A stretch of DNA of 64,000 nucleotides from assembly GCA_036494815.1 (NCBI GenBank), contig DASXNV010000030.1, positions 1 to 64,000 of the forward strand. Reading direction: 5' to 3'. The notes beneath the pieces are model-generated. The model made no database searches. It saw nothing but the letters and a program-made list of their open reading frames with translations, and was not told where the DNA came from. Position 1 is the first letter of the stretch. Every line of letters starts with the position of its first letter. The position numbers were made by a program, and so were the translations under genes. Positions 60,458 to 64,000 of this stretch are shown here, piece after piece. The stretch is from Poindextera sp036494815 (GTDB lineage Bacteria > Pseudomonadota > Alphaproteobacteria > Caulobacterales > Caulobacteraceae).

Positions 60458-60486
60458 ACATAAGCGTACACTTATGGATTTGACAA
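60458..60486 (-). promoter_or_regulatory. Promoter and palindromic operator of the ArsR-SRPBCC-clpP operon
   Basis: On the minus strand TTGTCA (60486-60481), a 17-base spacer and TTATGT (60463-60458) form the promoter. Inside lies CATAAG-CGTACA-CTTATG (60459-60476), an 18-base inverted repeat with perfect 6-base arms and a GTAC core, reaching into the -10. ArsR binding here would exclude polymerase. Confidence 0.65.
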
Positions 60487-60550
60487 GCCCCCCTTTCGGC
60501 GGCATCGGCTGACGCTTATCTACGCGTTCCCGACCGCCTGGAGATCAACG

Positions 60551-61069
60551 ATGCCTCACCGTCTCGCCGTCGCTGTCACCGCCCTGGCCATCGGCATGAC
60601 GGCCAGCGCCGCGTTCTCCGCCACGCCGCCCACGGTCAGCATCCAAAGCTACGCCCAGCTGAAGCTGCCCCTGCCCTATCCCTATGACGAAAAGGTCGAC
60701 GCCAATGCGGCCGTGGCCGCGGCCAAGGCCAAGGCCAAGGCGCACGGCAAGTTGCTGCTGATCGATCTGGGCGGCAATTGGTGCGGCGATTGCCGCATCC
60801 TGGCCAGCACCATGGACCTGCCGGAGATGAGGGCCTTTGTGGACGCGCACTATGACGTGGTCTCGGTGGATGTAGGGCGGTTCGACAAGAACCTTCAGAT
60901 CCCCGCCCACTACGGCATCACCCAGCGCCTGGAGGGCGTGCCGGCCCTCTTGATCGTCGATCCTCGCACCGACACCCTGCTCGACGGCGGCCATGTGGCC
61001 GCCCTGGCCGACGCCCGCCACATGACACCGCAGGCCCTGGCCGACTGGTTGGCCCAGTGGACGAAATAG
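60551..61069 (+). CDS. Exported thioredoxin-fold protein (CGDC)
   Basis: The 172-residue protein has a signal peptide (MPHRLAVAVTALAIGMTASAAFSA, about 24 residues). The thioredoxin motif is W77-C78-G-D-C81 in GGNWCGDCRILAS. The later YGITQRLEGVPALLIVD carries the cis-Pro (VPA). A periplasmic thiol oxidoreductase is likely. It is divergent from arsR over 100 bases. Confidence 0.85.
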   Translation: MPHRLAVAVTALAIGMTASAAFSATPPTVSIQSYAQLKLPLPYPYDEKVDANAAVAAAKAKAKAHGKLLLIDLGGNWCGDCRILASTMDLPEMRAFVDAHYDVVSVDVGRFDKNLQIPAHYGITQRLEGVPALLIVDPRTDTLLDGGHVAALADARHMTPQALADWLAQWTK

Positions 61070-61106
61070 GCGGCGGATCTGGACAGAGCTGAACCCGTCG
61101 CGGCCG

Positions 61107-61376
61107 TCAGTGGATCTGGAAGATCCCGTTCACCGCTCGCCACTCCGACGGCTTGATCAACCGTTCGTGAGCCACGCACACCGAACAGAGCGCCCCCTCA
61201 AGCTCGCGCTGCCAGAAATCCAGAAATCCGCGCAAGGTCGGGAACGCCGGGGCCAGATCGTATTCCTGCCACACAAAGGTCTGCAGCAGCGCCGGATGGT
61301 CAGGCAATCGGTAGTGGATCTCCGCGGTGGTCAATCCATAACCCTTCACCTGCAGCAAGAAATCGCGACTCACCAT
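61107..61376 (-). CDS. usg: Protein Usg
   Basis: The 89-residue protein matches the alphaproteobacterial Usg family throughout: GYGLTTAEIHYRLPDHPALLQTFVWQEYDLAPAFPTLRGFLDFWQRELEG, then VAHERLIKPSEWRAVNG. The name derives from its position upstream of other genes in rhizobia; the function is unknown. It has two Cys in CSVC. It is convergent with the thioredoxin gene. Confidence 0.93.
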   Translation of the reverse strand: MVSRDFLLQVKGYGLTTAEIHYRLPDHPALLQTFVWQEYDLAPAFPTLRGFLDFWQRELEGALCSVCVAHERLIKPSEWRAVNGIFQIH

Positions 61377-61738
61377 GACGCACCTTCCTTCGATGGATCA
61401 CCCTGTCCAAGTCACCAACGAACCCTGGACGCCTGGCCGACCCTGAGGGTCGGGGACAGAAAGACAAGGCTCGAAGTCAACGATCAGATCGAAAGGTTAA
61501 TATTGTCCGATTCGCCGGCGGATGACTGAATGTCGCAGGTAGAGAAGTCAGAATTCTGGCGCCAAGCCATCGGCGAATACAATTTCGTTTGATCGCCGGG
61601 ACCATGAACATTGGCACTCAATAAGATGGAGTGCTGCGAGCAGTCGTGGCGCCTCCCTTGTCCAGCGCCGGCCCGATTGTCGCTTTCCAACAGCGTCGAT
61701 CTGGAATCTGCCCCCGCCCTAGGCTAAGGAGAGTTCGG
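61377..61738. other. Intergenic region between usg and tRNA-Arg
   Basis: About 362 bases with no supported gene. A perfect 7-bp hairpin CCGACCC-TGA-GGGTCGG lies at 61437-61453 without a U-tract. The promoter of the tRNA must lie near its end; GGCTAAGG at 61722-61729 could be a -10 of the GCTANAWC type, but no matching -35 is seen. Confidence 0.5.
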
Positions 61739-62031
61739 GTCTCCGTAGCTCAGCCGGATAGAGCACAGGTTTCCTAGCCAATTGGGCATCGAGATCGGAA
61801 ACGCCTCGATGAATCCGCTCAAAGTCGGGGAAAGCTTCGGCCTTCGCGCCATGCCAATCCCGAGCCAAGCCCGGAAACGGGAAGGTGTAGAGACTAGACG
61901 GGCGGCGCCTAAGACCCCGCAAAGGGTTATGGTGAAGGGATAGTCCAGACCACGAACGCCGGAAGGCGGCGGCGAAAGTCGAAGTGGGATGAAACCTGGG
62001 GTCGCGTGTTCGAGTCACGCCGGGGACGCCA
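61739..62031 (+). tRNA. tRNA-Arg(CCU), split by a group I intron
   Basis: Exon 1 is 61739-61775 and exon 2 is 61992-62031, joined length 77 with CCA encoded. Acceptor stem GTCTCCG/CGGGGAC, D stem GCTC/GAGC, anticodon stem CAGGT/ACCTG, loop TTCCTAA with anticodon CCT, T stem GCGTG/CACGC with loop TTCGAGT. The split is directly after the third anticodon base. All stems pair, so the gene is functional if spliced. It reads the AGG arginine codon. Confidence 0.93.
61776..61991 (+). ncRNA. Group I (IC3-type) self-splicing intron in the tRNA-Arg anticodon loop
   Basis: Length 216 with no ORF. Exon CCU pairs with IGS GGG (about 61783-61787), giving the U-G wobble at the 5' splice site, and the last base G61991 is the expected omega-G. 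The core carries GAGCCAAGC, GGTGTAGAGACTAGACGG, CCTAAG with TATGGTGAAGG (P8 with an 11-nt-receptor-like pair) and TAGTCCAGA, as in the Azoarcus tRNA-Ile and Agrobacterium tRNA-Arg introns. P2 is CATCGAG/CTCGATG with a GAAA loop; P9 is CGCC-GGAA-GGCG. Confidence 0.92.
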
Positions 62032-62181
62032 TATTTTCAATGAGTAAGCTTGCCAAAAGCGGCTTCCCAGCGCCGGTCCGGATCGCTGGGAAGCCGGCTT
62101 TGGCGTGGAACGCGTTGCATTTCAGGCCATGGGACGCCGGCCCATCGAAGGGCGACGGGACGTCGCCGATCTGCGGCGACG

Positions 62182-62433
62182 CTCCGTTTTGATGATCCGG
62201 CCGACCGCCGTTTCGCCGGCCGTGAGCTAGTCTTACTGCGACAGAACGACAATATCTCGCCCGGCCGGACAAGAGCGACGTCAGCAGCGCGGTCAAGCAG
62301 AAGATCGTCGAGCTGTTGCCGAACGGGGAATGCACTCGGGAAATCGTCGCCAAGGCCATGGGCATGAGCCCCACGGCCCTGCAGTTCAAGCTGGCCAAGG
62401 CGGACACCTCCTTCCAGACTATTCTGGAAGCGG
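62182..62433 (+). pseudogene. Remnant of an AraC-family regulator gene
   Basis: One frame reads LRFDDPADRRFAGRELVLL, and a shifted frame reads VKQKIVELLPNGECTREIVAKAMGMSPTALQFKLAKADTSFQTILEA. The second is a clear first HTH of AraC proteins. The shift between frames and the loss of the second HTH (sequence after 62433 has no match) mark it as a broken, truncated gene. The first segment is only a plausible part of the upstream domain. No start codon or complete gene can be built. Confidence 0.6.
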
Positions 62434-62610
62434 CTTTCGCCATCCGAATATCGGAAACACCCAACCCAGGAACGGACGGCCACCCTCTGAACCCTGGCGC
62501 GAGGCCGCTGGTGGCGCCAGGGTCCTGGCGAGACTTGACCCCCGACGAAAAACAGATGCGGCATCCTCCGTACACGGTATACCTGCCCGACCGCCCCAGG
62601 GCGGGGGGAA

Positions 62611-63279
62611 ATGCTGGGATTCGGGGCCGCCAAAATGATGAAATGGTTTCAGGCGCTGATGCCGCGCGAGGCGCGGTTCTTCGACCTGTTCAATCGCCAT
62701 GCCGCCACCATCGTCCTGGGCGCCACCGCTCTTTCCGACTTGCTGGAGTCCCGCGCCTCCATTGAGGACTGCCGCGCGCGGATCGCCACCCACGAGAACG
62801 ACGCCGACGACATCACCCGCGAGGTGATGCTGGCCGTGCGCCGCACCTTCATCACCCCATTCGACCGAGGCGACATCCAGGACCTGATCAGCCTGATGGA
62901 CGACGCCATCGACCAGATGCAAAAGACGGCCAAGGCCATCGTGCAGTTCGAGGTGGAAAGCTTCGACCCGGCCATGCGCGAGATGGGTGAAACGATCATC
63001 ACGGCCTCACAACTCACCGCCGAGGCAGTCGGCCTGCTCTCGGCCATGCAACAGAACGCCGCCCGACTGAACGGCCTGGCCGAGGAGATCACCCGGGTCG
63101 AGGAACAGTCCGACGACCTCTATGACCAGGGGATGAAGGCCCTCTATCGCGCCCACCGCGACGGCAATCCCATGGGATATATTGTCGGCGCCGAGATCTA
63201 TGATCACCTGGAAAAGGTGGTCGACCGGCTGCAGGACGTGGCCAACCGCATCAGCGGCATCCTGATCGAACATCTGTGA
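62611..63279 (+). CDS. DUF47 (PhoU-like) phosphate transport accessory protein
   Basis: All-helical PhoU-like protein of up to 222 residues: FQALMPREARFFDLFNRHAATIVLGATALSDLLE, then the repeated helical pattern HENDADDITREVM and EEQSDDLYDQGMKALYR with ExxxD-type metal-binding residues. DUF47 genes precede PiT transporters, as here (20 bases before the GTG). Starts at ATG 62611, 62635 or 62638 are possible; MKWFQALMP at 62638 best fits relatives, while 62611 has a G-rich site before it. Confidence 0.88.
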   Translation: MLGFGAAKMMKWFQALMPREARFFDLFNRHAATIVLGATALSDLLESRASIEDCRARIATHENDADDITREVMLAVRRTFITPFDRGDIQDLISLMDDAIDQMQKTAKAIVQFEVESFDPAMREMGETIITASQLTAEAVGLLSAMQQNAARLNGLAEEITRVEEQSDDLYDQGMKALYRAHRDGNPMGYIVGAEIYDHLEKVVDRLQDVANRISGILIEHL

Positions 63280-63298
63280 TCCGGCGGGAATCCGAAAC

Positions 63299-64000
63299 GT
63301 GACCTTCGCCGGCTCGACACCGTTGCTGATCGTATTGATCGCCATCGCCCTGACGTTCGACCTGTTGAACGGCCTGCACGATGCGGCCAATTCCATCGCC
63401 ACCATCGTCTCCACCCGGGTGCTGGCGCCGCGCTATGCGGTGATCTGGGCGGCCTTTTTCAACTTCATCGCTTTTCTGGTGTTCGGCCTACACGTGGCCA
63501 ATACGATCGGCACCGGCATCGTCAGCACCCATATCATCGACGACCGGCTGATCTTCGGCGCTCTGATGGGTGCGATCACCTGGAACCTGGCCACCTGGTT
63601 CTGGGGCCTGCCCTCGTCGAGCTCCCACGCCCTGGTGGGCGGCCTGCTGGGCGCGGGCCTGGCCAAGGTGGGTTTGAACGCTGTGGTCTGGGCCGGGGTG
63701 ATCAAGACGGTGGTCGCCATTGTCCTGTCGCCCTTGGTCGGGTTCATGCTGGCCTTGCTGCTGGTGCTGATGGTGTCCTGGGCCTTCGTCAAGGCGACGC
63801 CCTCGGGGGTGGACCGCACCTTTCGCAGCCTGCAGTTCGTCTCGGCCTCGCTCTATTCCCTCGGCCACGGCGGCAACGACGCCCAAAAGACCATGGGGGT
63901 GATTGCGGTGCTGCTCTATGCCCACGGCCGCCTGCACGGGGGCTTTCACGTCCCTCTGTGGGTGGTGCTATCCTGCCAGTCAGCCATGGCGCTGGGGACT
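63299..64000 (+). CDS. PiT-family inorganic phosphate transporter, 3' end cut off by the window
   Basis: Membrane transporter of the PiT family, starting at GTG 63299. The first 234 residues are visible. The N-terminal signature GLHDAANSIATIVSTRVL is within helix 1-2 and the internal-repeat signature SLGHGGNDAQKTMGV is near 202-216. Multiple hydrophobic helices lie between. It takes up phosphate with H+ or Na+ at low affinity, probably modulated by the DUF47 protein encoded just upstream. Confidence 0.92.
   Translation, partial: MTFAGSTPLLIVLIAIALTFDLLNGLHDAANSIATIVSTRVLAPRYAVIWAAFFNFIAFLVFGLHVANTIGTGIVSTHIIDDRLIFGALMGAITWNLATWFWGLPSSSSHALVGGLLGAGLAKVGLNAVVWAGVIKTVVAIVLSPLVGFMLALLLVLMVSWAFVKATPSGVDRTFRSLQFVSASLYSLGHGGNDAQKTMGVIAVLLYAHGRLHGGFHVPLWVVLSCQSAMALGT

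Noticed and set aside
61437..61453. 7-bp hairpin between usg and tRNA-Arg as a terminator
   Set aside because: It lies upstream of usg on its strand and has no U-tract; no transcript is known to end there.
61719..62018. Minus-strand open frame covering the tRNA-Arg intron
   Set aside because: The region folds as a tRNA with a group I intron; the frame is incidental and the intron carries no homing endonuclease.

Overview
The window is a gene-dense, roughly 65-70% GC stretch of an alphaproteobacterial chromosome, most likely from the Caulobacteraceae (Caulobacter or Phenylobacterium type). This rests on the housekeeping gene order (pmbA, cysQ-like, DUF4170, msbA-like, DUF374, waaA, lpxK; accA, xerD, aroK, aroB, CorC-like, bolA, J-domain, cobS/cobT, rpmB; SUV3-like helicase, S4, fdxA, carD), the presence of usg, a GTTC-N7-GTTC type SOS box, and a tRNA-Arg(CCU) carrying a group I intron. 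The taxonomic call is an inference from content; no database was searched.

Layout. 1-3.1 kb: 3' part of a PPK2 polyphosphate kinase, a toxin-antitoxin pair, an AlkX/YcaQ-type DNA glycosylase and a tiny His-rich exported peptide. 3.1-12.6 kb: Baeyer-Villiger-type monooxygenase, ABC exporter, ubiA, a fatty acid desaturase, an ETF-beta lysine methyltransferase homologue, a VOC/YjbR pair behind an SOS box, a lone Phd-like antitoxin, a UbiD decarboxylase and a MAPEG protein. 12.7-21.3 kb: lipid A/LPS cluster (pmbA to lpxK), interrupted by an inverted vapBC module and a phosphatase. 21.3-31.1 kb: mixed metabolism and envelope genes (phosphotransferase, purD, xseA, M23 peptidase, LpxL-like acyltransferase, XRE regulator, hisN, hydrolase, exported methyltransferase). 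31.2-39.7 kb: an accessory-looking catabolic stretch (carotenoid oxygenase with divergent TetR, epoxide hydrolase, threonine aldolase, BrnTA, nitronate monooxygenase-like flavoprotein, accA, aldo/keto reductase). 39.8-56.9 kb: conserved core (xerD, aroK-aroB, CorC-like, BolA, J-domain, cobS, cobT, rpmB, SUV3-like helicase, S4 protein, ferredoxin, CarD). 57-64 kb: lipoprotein nuclease, thiolase, an ArsR-SRPBCC-ClpP operon, exported thioredoxin, usg, the intron-split tRNA-Arg, an AraC-regulator remnant, and a DUF47-PiT phosphate uptake pair running off the end.

How the genes work together. The LPS block makes and moves lipid A-core: LpxK phosphorylates, WaaA adds Kdo, the DUF374 and LpxL-like proteins acylate, and the MsbA-like ABC protein may flip the product. 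UbiA and UbiD are consecutive-type activities of ubiquinone synthesis. DUF47 and PiT form a low-affinity phosphate uptake unit, and PPK2 at the other end of the window handles polyphosphate. Three complete type II toxin-antitoxin modules each sit behind an evident palindromic or iterated operator.

The most noteworthy items are the self-splicing-type intron in tRNA-Arg, the SOS box in front of a VOC/YjbR pair, the overlapping ArsR-SRPBCC-ClpP operon with an operator inside its promoter, an M23 peptidase that seems to need a CTG start, and cobS/cobT without a visible cobN. I see no IS element, prophage, CRISPR array or rRNA operon, and no single locus that I could defend as a wholly new multi-gene system.
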